Assembly (NCBI RefSeq): GCF_011493005.1
Contig: NZ_CP049158.1
Location: 1,762,372 to 1,826,371, forward strand
Direction: 5' to 3'
Origin: Caballeronia sp. SBC1
GTDB taxonomy: Bacteria > Pseudomonadota > Gammaproteobacteria > Burkholderiales > Burkholderiaceae
Length of the DNA stretch: 64,000 nt
The notes below the pieces were generated by a model, which worked only from the letters and a program-made list of their open reading frames with translations, had not been told where the DNA came from and searched no databases. Below, piece after piece: positions 37,164-47,012 of the stretch. Numbering within the stretch: position 1 is the stretch's first letter; every line of letters begins with the position of its first letter. The position numbers and the translations under genes were made by a program.

Positions 37164-38564
37164 ATGTCGTTCATCATCGTCCTCGCCGCCCTGGCGTTTC
37201 TCATGCTGGCCGCGTATCGCGGATACAGCGTGATCCTGGTGGCCCCGCTCGCCGCGCTCGCCGCCGTGCTGCTGACCGAGCCCGCCGCCGTCGCACCCGT
37301 CTTTTCCGGCATCTTCATGGACAAGATGGTCGGCTTCGTGAAGCTGTATTTCCCCGTGTTCCTGCTCGGCGCCGTGTTCGGCAAGGTCGTCGAATTGTCG
37401 GGCTTCTCCGAATCGATCGTTGCCGCCGCCATTCGGTACATCGGCAAGACACGCGTCAATGCAGTGATTGTCGCGGTGTGCGCATTGCTCACCTATGGCG
37501 GCGTGTCGCTGTTCGTGGTCGTGTTCGCGGTCTATCCGTTCGCAGCCGAAATGTACCGGCAGAGCAATATCCCGAAGCGGCTGATGCCCGGCGCCATTGC
37601 GCTCGGTGCGTTTTCCTTCACCATGGATTCGCTGCCCGGCACGCCGCAGATCCAGAACATTATTCCCACTACTTTCTTCAAGACCACCGGTTGGGCCGCT
37701 CCGTGGCTCGGCACCATTGGCTCGCTGTTTATCGTCGTGGTCGGGTTGTCCTTCCTCGAGTGGCGCCGCCGTTCAGTCATGGCAACGGGTGAAGGCTACG
37801 GCACGTCGCTCGTGAACGAGCCGGAGCGCGTGGAAAGCACGCATTTGCCGAATCCGTTGCTCGCGGTCGCACCGCTGGTGCTGGTGGGCGTCGCGAACTT
37901 CGTGCTGACCAAGATGATCCCGCTCTGGTACGGCGATACTTATACGGTGGCCGCCAATGTGCTGCCGGGCATTCACGCGCCGGTTGTCACGCCGATCAAG
38001 TCGGTTGTCGCGATCTGGGCTGTGGAAGGCGCGCTGCTGCTCGGCATCCTGCTGGTCGTATTGACGGCGTTCGGACGCGTACGCGAACGCTTTGCGGTAG
38101 GAACGAAAGCGGCGGTCGGCGGTGCGTTGCTCGCCTCGTTGAACACCGCGTCCGAGTACGGTTTCGGTGGTGTGATCGCGGCGTTGCCGGGGTTTATCGT
38201 GGTCAGCGATGCGCTCAAGAGCATCCCGAATCCGCTCGTGAATGCGGCGGTGTCGGTGAGTTCGCTGGCGGGTATCACAGGCTCGGCGTCGGGCGGCATG
38301 AGCATCGCGCTGGCTGCCATGTCCGACACGTTCATCAAGGGCGCACAAGCGGCGCACATTCCAATGGAGGTGCTGCATCGCGTGGTCGCCATGGCGAGCG
38401 GCGGCATGGACACACTGCCGCATAACGGCGCGGTGATCACGCTGCTGGCGGTGACCGGCTTGACGCACCGCGAGTCGTATCGGGACATCTTCGCCGTGAC
38501 GATCATCAAGACGCTGGCCGTGTTTTTCGTGATCACGGTGTATTACACGACCGGGCTGGTTTAA
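37164..38564 (+). CDS. GntP-family permease, probably for 3-hydroxybutyrate
   Basis: A 466-residue inner-membrane transporter with about 12 hydrophobic helices. Motifs of the GntP family include PVFLLGAVFGKVVELSGFSE, FSFTMDSLPGTPQIQNIIPT and the late GSASGGMSIALAAMSDTF. Members of this branch import D-3-hydroxybutyrate or gluconate with protons. The ATG at 37164 follows GGAGA. Next on the strand is 3-hydroxybutyrate dehydrogenase, so hydroxybutyrate is the likely substrate. Confidence 0.88.
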   Translation: MSFIIVLAALAFLMLAAYRGYSVILVAPLAALAAVLLTEPAAVAPVFSGIFMDKMVGFVKLYFPVFLLGAVFGKVVELSGFSESIVAAAIRYIGKTRVNAVIVAVCALLTYGGVSLFVVVFAVYPFAAEMYRQSNIPKRLMPGAIALGAFSFTMDSLPGTPQIQNIIPTTFFKTTGWAAPWLGTIGSLFIVVVGLSFLEWRRRSVMATGEGYGTSLVNEPERVESTHLPNPLLAVAPLVLVGVANFVLTKMIPLWYGDTYTVAANVLPGIHAPVVTPIKSVVAIWAVEGALLLGILLVVLTAFGRVRERFAVGTKAAVGGALLASLNTASEYGFGGVIAALPGFIVVSDALKSIPNPLVNAAVSVSSLAGITGSASGGMSIALAAMSDTFIKGAQAAHIPMEVLHRVVAMASGGMDTLPHNGAVITLLAVTGLTHRESYRDIFAVTIIKTLAVFFVITVYYTTGLV

Positions 38565-38702
38565 GGTTCTTGGTTTTGGGGTTTTTGCCAATTGCATCGG
38601 CGGCGTGCGTTGAAAGCCGCCGATGCATGCCACCCTCCGTGGTCCGCATCTGGCAAACTTCGCGTCAACCGCCCCCCGTTCTTCTCTCACAGGACTTCCC
38701 AC

Positions 38703-39503
38703 ATGACCTCATCCGCAACAGCACCGCTCGCCGGCAAAACCGCGCTCGTCACCGGATCGACGAGCGGCATCGGCCTTGGAATCGCTAACGCCCTGGCGCT
38801 TGCCGGCGCGAATCTCGTGTTGAACGGCTTCGGCGACGCCGCCGTCATCCAAGGCGCCATCGCGCAAATCGAGCAGCACGGCGTGAAGGCCGTGCATCAC
38901 GGCGCGGATATGTCGAAGTCCGCTGAAATTGAAGCGATGATTGCTTTCGCCATCGAGCAATTCGGCGCCGTCGATGTGCTCGTGAACAACGCGGGCATTC
39001 AGCACGTTGCAACTATTGATACCTTCCCCGTCGACAAGTGGGACGCGATTATCGCGATCAACCTGAGCTCGGCGTTCCATACCATGCGCGTGGCGTTGCC
39101 GAAGATGCGCGACAACGGCTGGGGGCGCGTGATCAACGTGGCTTCCGCGCATGGGCTGGTGGGATCGGTCGGAAAATCCGCTTACGTGGCGGCCAAGCAC
39201 GGCATTGTGGGGCTGACGAAGGTAGCCGCGCTTGAAAACGCGCGCACGGGCGTGACAGTGAATGCGATCTGCCCGGGATTCGTGCTGACGCCGCTGGTGC
39301 AAAAGCAGATCGACGATATTGCGACGCGCGACAACATTTCGCCGGACGCCGCGCGCTCGAAGTTGCTGGGAGAGAAACAGCCGTCGGAACAGTTTGTCAC
39401 GCCGGAACAGATCGGCAAGCTGGCTGTGTTCCTGTGCTCGGAAGGCGCCGATGAAATCCGCGGGGCAGCGCTGCAAATTGATGGCGGGTGGACGTCGCAG
39501 TAA
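38703..39503 (+). CDS. bdhA: 3-hydroxybutyrate dehydrogenase (short-chain dehydrogenase)
   Basis: A 266-residue SDR enzyme oxidising D-3-hydroxybutyrate to acetoacetate with NAD+. The cofactor motif is TGSTSGIGLGIA, the NNAG motif is VLVNNAGIQHV, and the catalytic pair is YVAAKHG with the Ser in VASAHGLVGS. The block PGFVLTPLVQKQIDD and the insert SPDAARSKLLGEKQPSEQFV are typical of 3-hydroxybutyrate dehydrogenases among SDRs. It lies 138 bp after the permease and behind AGGA. Confidence 0.92.
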   Translation: MTSSATAPLAGKTALVTGSTSGIGLGIANALALAGANLVLNGFGDAAVIQGAIAQIEQHGVKAVHHGADMSKSAEIEAMIAFAIEQFGAVDVLVNNAGIQHVATIDTFPVDKWDAIIAINLSSAFHTMRVALPKMRDNGWGRVINVASAHGLVGSVGKSAYVAAKHGIVGLTKVAALENARTGVTVNAICPGFVLTPLVQKQIDDIATRDNISPDAARSKLLGEKQPSEQFVTPEQIGKLAVFLCSEGADEIRGAALQIDGGWTSQ

Positions 39504-39587
39504 TGTCTCTGTGTGCGCCGATGAGCGGAGCGCGTGCCTGCCGTGGCAACCGTTGGTACTATCGGGGTTCGTAGAACGGAGACTCCG

Positions 39588-39821
39588 ATGACGGCTGAAC
39601 ACAATCGAACAGAAGAAGCGCGAGCGATGGAGCGCATCGTCAATGCCACGCGGCAGGTGCAGACCGCGTTCACGGCGTTGCAGGGGCACTTTCCACCGGG
39701 AGGTGATGGCCGGCCGTCGCAGATGGCATTGCAGACCTTCGACGCCGCGCTCCAGGAGCTGGAGGAAGCGCAAGCCGCGTTCGACACCATGTTGAACGAC
39801 CTGTTCGACGGAAACCGCTAA
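39588..39821 (+). CDS. Small helical hypothetical protein (77 aa)
   Basis: ATG at 39588 with CGGAGA upstream. The protein starts MTAEHNRTEEARAMERIVNA and ends in LQELEEAQAAFDTMLNDLFD; it is nearly all helix. No signal peptide. I do not recognise a family. It is convergent with the AI-2E transporter gene. Confidence 0.55.
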   Translation: MTAEHNRTEEARAMERIVNATRQVQTAFTALQGHFPPGGDGRPSQMALQTFDAALQELEEAQAAFDTMLNDLFDGNR

Positions 39822-39920
39822 AAAGGGTTTGATTCCGCGTTTGATTCGTTCGCGCCCGGGATGACTGAGCGGGAGCCCGTAGGTGCCACCCACGGCGCGA
39901 ACGGAACACGTTAAACCCCC

Positions 39921-41939
39921 TCAAGCACCCCGCAACACCGGCACCACGGGCGCCTTCCCCTTGGCGCTCTCAACCTCTCCCGAGACAACCGCGTCCGGCG
40001 GATTCAGCCCTTCCCACGAAATGCCGTCGGTGGACTGGCATCGCGCTGCCGCCACACACGCCTCGACCAATTCCTTGAACGACGTAGCCGCCGAGGTCTT
40101 GCGAATCACCGCCTCGCCTTCCAGCGCACTGTTTGGCAACACCAATCCCACAATCAGATCGGCTGTAGCCGCCCGCTGATGCAGACGCCGCAGCAGATTG
40201 CGCAAATACGGCGGTGATTCGGCCGCGTCGAACGAAATCACGCAGATCAGCGACACCCCCGTCAAATCGACCTCGTCGAAGCGCGTGCGCGAAAACCGCT
40301 CGTAGGGTGCCAAATCCGCGCCCAGGCCATGCTTGCGGAACAGTTGCGCCGCGATAGCCGTCGCCAGATCGTCAAGCACGCCGCGTCCGGCAATGCACAG
40401 CACGGACGCTGTATGGCCTTCGTGGGCGGCGTCGAAGTGAGACGGCGGCGCTTCGTGCACGATGCCGGCTTCGCGATCGGACATCTCGAGGCTGGCCGGC
40501 GGCTCCTCTCCCTGCCTGACCGCCATCACCACGTCCTCTACCTCCTCGAGCCCTTCGACAATGTCCATCGCCGATTCGTTGATGCGCCTCAACTGGTCCG
40601 TGGTCACGACCCCGCGCAACACGTCGTTGTGCGCAATCCGCAATCCCTCCAGCGCCACTTCGTCGTAATACGCGCTGAGCGAGCGCTCCTTGAGCAGCGA
40701 CTCGGCTTGCACGAGCGCTTCATCGGGATCGTTCGCCAGCAGCCGCTGATAGAAATTCTCTGCTGGCGTCAGCGCTGGACGGTCGCCAAACAGCACATCG
40801 AGAAATTCCAGCCGGTCCACATGCCGCCCCAGAATCACCAGGCACAAGGTCAGCGGTGTCGATAAAACCAGCCCGATCGGTCCCCAGATCCAGCTCCAGA
40901 AAATCGCCGCAACAATCACCGCGAACGGCGAAAGACCCGTGCTGTGTCCGTATAGCAGCGGTTCGACCACCTGCCCCGCGATCACATCGGTCACGCCGAA
41001 GAGGATCATGGCCCAGATCATCATCGACCAGCCGGGCCCGACGGCGGCCGCAAACACCACGGCCAGCAACGCCGCGATCCAGGTGCCCACGTACGGTACG
41101 AAACGCAGCAAGCCGGTGAGCACGCCGAACAGCAACGCGCCGGGTACACCGATGATCGCCAGCCCGATCGAGATGACAATGCCCACGCCCATGTTGATGC
41201 CAAGCTGCGCGAGGAAATAGCGGGATAGCCGGCGGGCGGCTTCATCCATGGCGGTGGTCGCACGGTGCAGGTCGCGCGAGCCGAACAGCCGGATCAGCCG
41301 GTCGCGCAGGTCTTCTCGCTGCAACAAGATGAAGATGGCGACCACAAGCACAATGCCGGTGGTTTCCAGCGGACTGATTATCGGCGATAAAAACCGCTGC
41401 GCCAGCTCCACGGGCGACGGCGACGGTTCGTGGACCTCAACTGGCATCGGGGCATCAATGGGAGACGCGGCGGGATTCTCTTCGCTCTTGCGGATCTCGT
41501 CCTGGCGATTCGGTGACAGGCGCTTGAGCGCCGACGCCGCCTTACCCAGAAACTCGTCCGCCCGGCCGATGGTCTTCTGCTGCACGGCGTTGATCTTGCG
41601 CTCCACCGCCACCTGGTATTGCGGCAGGTCGCCAGCCAGTTGCGCCACCTGCGCGCCGATCAGCGCGCCAACAGCGGTCAGCACCGACAACGCAACCAGT
41701 ACCGCCACAATCACCGACGGCACCTGTCCGAATTTCAGCCGCCGCAACAAGTCCACAAACGGCGCGACCAGGAAGCTCAACAAAACGGCGAGGATGATTG
41801 GAATCAGCACCGCGCGTCCGAAATACAACGCGCAAATCACGACCACACCGGTAATTAACGATGTCAGCGCCCGCAAACCCGGTCCTTCGGGCGGCAAGAC
41901 CGTGGTTGACGGCCGACGGGGCACGGGATCTGGATTCAT
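39921..41939 (-). CDS. AI-2E family transporter (PerM-like) with a C-terminal extra domain
   Basis: The first 370 residues form the AI-2E/PerM membrane domain: several N-terminal helices, a central soluble insert (about residues 130-200), then GLLRFVPYVGTWIAALLAVV and WIWGPIGLVLSTPLTL, typical blocks. PerM proteins can act as Na+/H+ antiporters or exporters. The last 270 residues are unusual: a helical linker and an alpha/beta domain (SVLCIAGRGVLDDLATAIAA; VSLICVISFDAAESPPYLRN) that resembles cobalamin-binding-type receiver folds. The total is 672 residues against about 350 for simple members. ATG at 41939 (frame extends to 42002). Confidence 0.88.
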   Translation of the reverse strand: MNPDPVPRRPSTTVLPPEGPGLRALTSLITGVVVICALYFGRAVLIPIILAVLLSFLVAPFVDLLRRLKFGQVPSVIVAVLVALSVLTAVGALIGAQVAQLAGDLPQYQVAVERKINAVQQKTIGRADEFLGKAASALKRLSPNRQDEIRKSEENPAASPIDAPMPVEVHEPSPSPVELAQRFLSPIISPLETTGIVLVVAIFILLQREDLRDRLIRLFGSRDLHRATTAMDEAARRLSRYFLAQLGINMGVGIVISIGLAIIGVPGALLFGVLTGLLRFVPYVGTWIAALLAVVFAAAVGPGWSMMIWAMILFGVTDVIAGQVVEPLLYGHSTGLSPFAVIVAAIFWSWIWGPIGLVLSTPLTLCLVILGRHVDRLEFLDVLFGDRPALTPAENFYQRLLANDPDEALVQAESLLKERSLSAYYDEVALEGLRIAHNDVLRGVVTTDQLRRINESAMDIVEGLEEVEDVVMAVRQGEEPPASLEMSDREAGIVHEAPPSHFDAAHEGHTASVLCIAGRGVLDDLATAIAAQLFRKHGLGADLAPYERFSRTRFDEVDLTGVSLICVISFDAAESPPYLRNLLRRLHQRAATADLIVGLVLPNSALEGEAVIRKTSAATSFKELVEACVAAARCQSTDGISWEGLNPPDAVVSGEVESAKGKAPVVPVLRGA

Positions 41940-42141
41940 GACATCGTTCTCGTTAATAACGGCGTAAGGACATAAAGGACAGCGCGGGATGACAGGCGGC
42001 AACGCACTCGCTGGTCCGGGCAGGATCGCGGTGCGGGCGCACGTTTTCCGAGTCTAGAGTGCCACGAGCCTGTGTCCGGCGGCTCGGATGTCGAAGGAAC
42101 GTCGACATATCTGAGCAAGGGACATGCCATTTCCGCCAAAA

Positions 42142-42159
42142 GGTGAGTCTTTGCGGGAG
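42142..42159 (+). repeat. Dispersed iteron copy
   Basis: GGTGAGTCTTTGCGGGAG in the gap between the AI-2E transporter and hybrid kinase genes. Confidence 0.8.
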
Positions 42160-42165
42160 CAGAAA

Positions 42166-42183
42166 GGTGAGTCTCTACAGGGG
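42166..42183 (+). repeat. Dispersed iteron copy
   Basis: GGTGAGTCTCTACAGGGG, 24 bp after the copy at 42142 and in the same orientation. Confidence 0.72.
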
Positions 42184-42216
42184 CATGGGCTACACCGTAA
42201 CGGCTTGATCGTCCGC

Positions 42217-44724
42217 TCAATCGTCGGTTACGCCCAGCGTGACCATCCGGCGAATCCGGCTCGCCATGGATTCCAGCGTGAATGGCTTGGTAATCATTTC
42301 CATACCGGTATCGAGGAAACCATTCGTGCGGGTCGCCGCTTCAGCATAACCCGTCATAAAAAGCACCCTCAGCTTGGGCCGCGTCGCCCGCGCGGCGTCC
42401 GCCAGTTGCCGGCCGTTCAGACCGGGAAGCCCGACGTCGGTCACCAGCAAGTCAATACGCGCGTGCGAATTGAGGATCGCCAATCCGGACGGACCATCGA
42501 CCGCTTCGAGGACCTCGTAGTCGAGATCGCGCAGGATCTCGCACACGAGTTCACGCACGGACGCGTCGTCTTCCACCACCAGGATCGCGTGCCGCCCGGC
42601 CGCACGATGCGCCTCGTTCAGTTCGCTCGCGATTTCCTGCGTGCCCGGATCGCCGGAAAAACGCGGCAGATACAGCCGGATCGTGGTGCCGGCATCGGGC
42701 GCGCTGTCGATCGTCGCAATCCCGCCAGACTGCTTTGCAAACCCGTAGGCCATCGATAAACCCAGCCCCGTGCCCTGACCCAGCGGTTTGGTCGTGTAGA
42801 ACGGATCGAAGGCGCGCGCCTTGACGTCGGCGGCCATGCCCGCGCCCGTATCCGACACCGACACCACCACGTAAGACCCCGGGGTCACATCGGGATGGCG
42901 CGCTGCAAAGTCGTGGCCCAGTTCAACGTTGTCGGTTTCAAGCGTCAGGCGGCCGCCTTCGGGCATGGCGTCGCGCGCGTTGATCGCGAAATTCAGCAGC
43001 GCATTTTCAAGCTGGTTCGCGTCGCAGCGCGTAAGCCAGAGATGCGGGTTTCGCACCACGTGTGTATTGATCGCTTCGCCCATCGTGCGCTTGAGCAGGT
43101 CGTCGATGGAATGCAGCAGCTCATCCGCGTTCACCGGCTTCGGGTCGAGCGGCTGACGCCGCGAAAACGCCAGCAGCCGGTGCGTGAGCGATGCCGCCCG
43201 GTTGGCCGCACCGGTCGCCATCGAAATGAACCGGTCGATGTCGTTCGTCCGGCCAAGCTGGGTGTATCGGCGGATCAGTTCGAGCGGACCCGTGATGCCT
43301 TGCAGAAGATTATTGAAATCGTGCGCAATACCGCCCGTCAGTTGCCCGAGCGCCTCCATTTTCTGCGCCTGGCGCAGCGCTTCCTCGGTTTGTTGAAGCG
43401 CCCGCTGAGTTTCCTTTTCGCTGGTGACGTCGCGGCCGTTGCCGTAAAGCGCATCGCCTTCCGGCGCGGCGACCCACGACACCCATCGATACGAGCCGTC
43501 CTTGTGACGGTTGCGATTCTCAAAGCGCACCAGGCCCGACCGGGCCGCCGAAAGCAGGGCCGCTTCGGTGGCTTCCACGTCGTCCGGATGAACGATTTCG
43601 GCGAACGACTTGCCGATCAGCTCGTCCTCGCGAAAGCCGAGAATATCGGTCCAGGCCGGATTGACGGCGCGCAGCACGCCCGCGCTGCTCGCGACAATGA
43701 ACAGGTCGCGCGAGTTGCGCCAGATGCTGTTGCGCTCGCGGGTGCGCGCGTCGACTTCGGCGGCCAGCGAATCGTTCAGGCGCCGCAACTGGGTCTCGCT
43801 GACACGCAGGCGTTCTTCAAAACGCTTATGCCCGGTGATGTCGTAAGTCACGCCGAGATAACGCAACCCGCCCGCACTGTCTTCAATCGCTTCGCCACGG
43901 CGCGCCATCCAGCGCTCCTCGCCGTTGTCCGGGCGGCGAATCCGGTACTCCAGATAATCGAGCGCACCGGGAGGCATGTTGAGATGGCCGGCGCGTACGC
44001 GGTCGCGGTCGTCGGGATGCACGAGTTCCAGCAGGTCGTCGAGACGGTATTCATGACGGGGCGTCAAACCCCATTGCCAGCACAGTTCTTCGGACACCGC
44101 CAGCCGGCCGGTTTGCGGAAATATCTCGAAGGTGCCAATTCCGCCTGCCTGCTGGGCGATGCGCAGACGCTCTTCGCTTTCACGCAACGCACGGTCGCTC
44201 GCATGGCGCTCGATAGCGAGCGCCGCGATGCTCGCCACTTGCGCGATGTCGTCCAGTTCCTCGCGCGATGGCGTTTTCGGGACCGAGTAATAGTTGGCGA
44301 AGGTGCCGAGCAGCCGGCCGTCGGCCGCCTGTATGGGCATGGACCAGCAGGCGCGCAGGTCGTACTGCCGGGCGATATCGCGAAACGCTGCCCAAACCGG
44401 ATCAGTCTGGATATCTTCCACAATCACCGGCTCGCCGCGGAACGCTGCCGCTCCGCACGACCCCATGAGGGGCCCGAATTCGAGGCCGTCCACAATGCGG
44501 TTGTAATCATCCGGCAAACTCGGCGCGGCGCCGTGAACCAGGCGCTTCCCGGTGGCATCGACGAGCAGCACGGAGGCGCGCAACGGCTGTTCGGAGCGAT
44601 TTTCCACTCGACGAACCACGTGCTCGAGCACCTCGCGCAACGGCATGCCTGCAACCACGCGCCCGAGCACGGCCCGCTCGAATTCGAGCTGGCTTAGGGT
44701 GGAAAATAGCAGGGGTTTCTGCAT
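42217..44724 (-). CDS. Hybrid histidine kinase with GAF and PAS domains and receiver
   Basis: An 835-residue soluble sensor. Order: GAF domain (about residues 20-170), two PAS domains (about 190-310 and 335-450), HisKA with His468 in GGIAHDFNNLL, HATPase (NFAINARDAMPEGG; SDTGAGMA; GQGTGLGLSMAYGF) and receiver with Asp763 in LLVTDVGLPG. No membrane segment. It resembles light- or redox-sensing kinases of the FixL/BphP-like PAS type, but no chromophore Cys can be claimed. ATG at 44724 chosen by similarity; the frame reaches 44829. No partner regulator adjoins it. Confidence 0.92.
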   Translation of the reverse strand: MQKPLLFSTLSQLEFERAVLGRVVAGMPLREVLEHVVRRVENRSEQPLRASVLLVDATGKRLVHGAAPSLPDDYNRIVDGLEFGPLMGSCGAAAFRGEPVIVEDIQTDPVWAAFRDIARQYDLRACWSMPIQAADGRLLGTFANYYSVPKTPSREELDDIAQVASIAALAIERHASDRALRESEERLRIAQQAGGIGTFEIFPQTGRLAVSEELCWQWGLTPRHEYRLDDLLELVHPDDRDRVRAGHLNMPPGALDYLEYRIRRPDNGEERWMARRGEAIEDSAGGLRYLGVTYDITGHKRFEERLRVSETQLRRLNDSLAAEVDARTRERNSIWRNSRDLFIVASSAGVLRAVNPAWTDILGFREDELIGKSFAEIVHPDDVEATEAALLSAARSGLVRFENRNRHKDGSYRWVSWVAAPEGDALYGNGRDVTSEKETQRALQQTEEALRQAQKMEALGQLTGGIAHDFNNLLQGITGPLELIRRYTQLGRTNDIDRFISMATGAANRAASLTHRLLAFSRRQPLDPKPVNADELLHSIDDLLKRTMGEAINTHVVRNPHLWLTRCDANQLENALLNFAINARDAMPEGGRLTLETDNVELGHDFAARHPDVTPGSYVVVSVSDTGAGMAADVKARAFDPFYTTKPLGQGTGLGLSMAYGFAKQSGGIATIDSAPDAGTTIRLYLPRFSGDPGTQEIASELNEAHRAAGRHAILVVEDDASVRELVCEILRDLDYEVLEAVDGPSGLAILNSHARIDLLVTDVGLPGLNGRQLADAARATRPKLRVLFMTGYAEAATRTNGFLDTGMEMITKPFTLESMASRIRRMVTLGVTDD

Positions 44725-44933
44725 GGTCGGAAGCAAAAGCCGGTATGCGAGCCACAGTGCAATGAGCGAAATGTTCCAAATACTAGCACTCGGTATGGCC
44801 GGGTCCCGGTTGCGTTTTACGTTCAGCACGAAGCGCGCCTATTGACCCCATCCAGATTATGTTTTAGGTCCGCGGGTATGCATCGTGCGAGATTTGCACG
44901 ATTCAAATAAAGCGTACGCGCAATGGATTTGTA

Positions 44934-45116
44934 ATGGCCGTGGAATCGCCCTGTATCAATGTCTGCAAATTCGATGGCAAAACCGGGCTTTGCATCGGTT
45001 GCTTACGGACCAAGGACGAATGCAAGCAATGGAAAAAGCTGAAGAACAAAACCCGGACAAAAATTATCGACGAACGGCCCAAACGCGCGGCTAAGCTTAA
45101 GAAAACAAACAAGTGA
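44934..45116 (+). CDS. DUF1289 family protein
   Basis: A 60-residue protein: SPCINVCKFDGKTGLCIGCLRTKDE is the DUF1289 signature with four Cys in a likely metal-binding knuckle. The C-terminal third is lysine-rich. Function unknown; widespread in proteobacteria. Confidence 0.9.
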   Translation: MAVESPCINVCKFDGKTGLCIGCLRTKDECKQWKKLKNKTRTKIIDERPKRAAKLKKTNK

Positions 45117-45176
45117 CGCGACAAGCCGATAAGGACACGAGGACACGAAAAACCCACTTACTTAGGGAGTTCAGTC

Positions 45177-45506
45177 ATGACCATCATCGTTAAGTTGAAA
45201 CGCGTTTTATCGGTTTCCGCAGCCGTGCTCGTTGCGTCGTTTGCTGCTCAAGCGGTCTATGCGCAAAGCGTGGGCTTGAGCCCGAACGACGACATGTCTG
45301 CGCCGGCCAACAGCACGAGATTGATGCCGAACGCGCCGCTAGGCAGCGAATACCCGACGCACGGCAATCAGCAAGCGGGTGAGATGAACCTGAACCCGAC
45401 CGATCCGCGCGCGCAGTTGATCAACGGTTTGCCCAATAACACGCAAAGCGGTGGTTATGGCTCACCGCTGGCGGGAAACAAGTCGAATGTGCCTCAGGGG
45501 TATTAG
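45177..45506 (+). CDS. Small exported protein, unknown
   Basis: A 109-residue precursor with a signal peptide (MTIIVKLKRVLSVSAAVLVA, cleavage after VYA near residue 29). The mature part is rich in Asn, Pro and Gly with no recognisable fold, and probably disordered. The start ATG follows TTAGGGAGTTC. One of several small exported proteins in this window. Confidence 0.7.
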   Translation: MTIIVKLKRVLSVSAAVLVASFAAQAVYAQSVGLSPNDDMSAPANSTRLMPNAPLGSEYPTHGNQQAGEMNLNPTDPRAQLINGLPNNTQSGGYGSPLAGNKSNVPQGY

Positions 45507-45556
45507 CCTTTACGGCTCGATGTTGAAGGCCGCGTTCTGAAGCTCAGGCTATCGGT

Positions 45557-45907
45557 TCATGTGTGTGCAAGAACGTTGACGAGCTTGCCGAACGGATCGC
45601 GGACGTAGAAACGTCTTACTCCCCAAGGTTCATTGGCGGGTCCGTATTCGATCGGGAAACCCGCGTTTTTCATGCGATCGAAGGCGGCGTCCACGTCATC
45701 CACCTCGATCGACAGGTCCGGCACCGGCGTGCCGGACCCGCCTTCCGAAGCCACGCTGACCTGGACGGTCATGGCCGTCCCGGAACCGAAGGTCTGAATC
45801 CAGCCTTGATCCATCAGCAGGTCCAGACCCAGTACGTCCTGATAGAACAGCCGGGCTTGGGCCACGTCTTGCGTGCCGATGTTGGCGACTATTCGCTTGA
45901 CCTTCAT
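45557..45907 (-). CDS. VOC-superfamily protein (glyoxalase-like)
   Basis: A 116-residue single-domain protein of the vicinal-oxygen-chelate fold: starts KRIVANIGTQDVAQARLFYQ, and ends WGVRRFYVRDPFGKLVNVLAHT, where the FYVRDPFG block is common to VOC proteins. Members bind metals and act as dioxygenases, glyoxalases or antibiotic-binding proteins. The substrate is unknown. Same strand as the BON-like gene 28 bp to its right. Confidence 0.9.
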   Translation of the reverse strand: MKVKRIVANIGTQDVAQARLFYQDVLGLDLLMDQGWIQTFGSGTAMTVQVSVASEGGSGTPVPDLSIEVDDVDAAFDRMKNAGFPIEYGPANEPWGVRRFYVRDPFGKLVNVLAHT

Positions 45908-45935
45908 CTTTCAGCTCCTCGCTTGATATTCGACT

Positions 45936-46448
45936 CTACGGTGCCGCGGGTGGATACGGTAAGGGCATCGCCTTGGGATTGGTGGTCATGTTGTCGATAA
46001 CCTCCTCCACGTCTGCCGTTTTCGCCAGCTCGGAGAGGAATTTGCCTTTGTCGAAAGCAGGCGATACACAACCTTGCACGTAGATAAACCTGCGCTGCAG
46101 CATCAACCATAACGATGATTGTTCGCGCCAATGCGTGGTGATATTGATCGTGCTGAGCCGACGTTGAACCGCTTCGGCTATCTCGGCATCGTAGCGATAC
46201 GAATTGGACAAACGACACCGCCCCTCCACCCAGCAGCTATTACCACGCTCGATCCGGTAATGCGATTCGCTTAGCCATTCCTGCTCCGTTTCCATTGGCC
46301 CTAAAGGTGTGGGGCACTGCGGTATTGCTTTGGAAATCTGGAAAAAGGGATCGTTTCCGCGGTTACTGCGCAGGTCGCCGGCAAGTGCCAACTGGCTTGC
46401 TATCGATGCCAGCAAACACCAGGCGCAGTGTTGAATGAGCGATCGCAT
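45936..46448 (-). CDS. Exported BON-domain-like protein
   Basis: A 170-residue protein with a signal peptide (ending ALA near residue 23). The second half (AEIAEAVQRRLSTINITTHW, then RRFIYVQGCVSPAFDKGKFL, then ADVEEVIDNMTTNP) has the pattern of BON domains, small lipid-binding modules of the periplasm and outer membrane (as in OsmY). Five cysteines in the mature part suggest disulfides. The VOC gene follows closely. Confidence 0.7.
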   Translation of the reverse strand: MRSLIQHCAWCLLASIASQLALAGDLRSNRGNDPFFQISKAIPQCPTPLGPMETEQEWLSESHYRIERGNSCWVEGRCRLSNSYRYDAEIAEAVQRRLSTINITTHWREQSSLWLMLQRRFIYVQGCVSPAFDKGKFLSELAKTADVEEVIDNMTTNPKAMPLPYPPAAP

Positions 46449-47012
46449 TTTCTTGTACTCACGCGGTTCCTGAGCGGCTGCCTTGAGGCTATCTTGGGGC
46501 TGCCTTGAATCTACCGTAAGGCCGCCTCAGGCGTAACGAATATAACCGATCTGATCGGTCCCTCGAACCACGCAACCCTGCTTTCATTGCGGCACTATGC
46601 AGCCCGCAGCTGCATCACGGCGCCGAGGACTGCGCGAAGGTGAGACGTTCGCCGGTTCGGCATTTTCATTTTTAGAAACGTCCGCGCCAATTGATCCATC
46701 TGTTGACACGTTAGCCCATGCCAAGCCATTCCTGGCGGAGCCGCACTAAGTCCTGGCTGTCCGGCGCACATGCATACCGTTAGCGTCCCTAACGCTTTTA
46801 CGTCGCGGCCAATTCCAATCGCATTTCGCCGGCACATGAAGCGCGTTAACGATTTCTTCATCTTGCGTCGATGGAGTTCCTTACAACCGCGTCGCAACAT
46901 GCCCACATGCGATCCGGACGTTGCCTCGCTCAAGCGATGAACCGTCCGGCATCGCCCTTTTCGGCCAGTGGTTTGCTGACCAATCCGACCTCGGTTTTTG
47001 GGAGAATTCAAC
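46449..47012. other. Intergenic region, no supported gene
   Basis: A minus-strand frame (46595-47104) overlaps the next gene and lacks start signals. I see nothing further. Confidence 0.4.
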
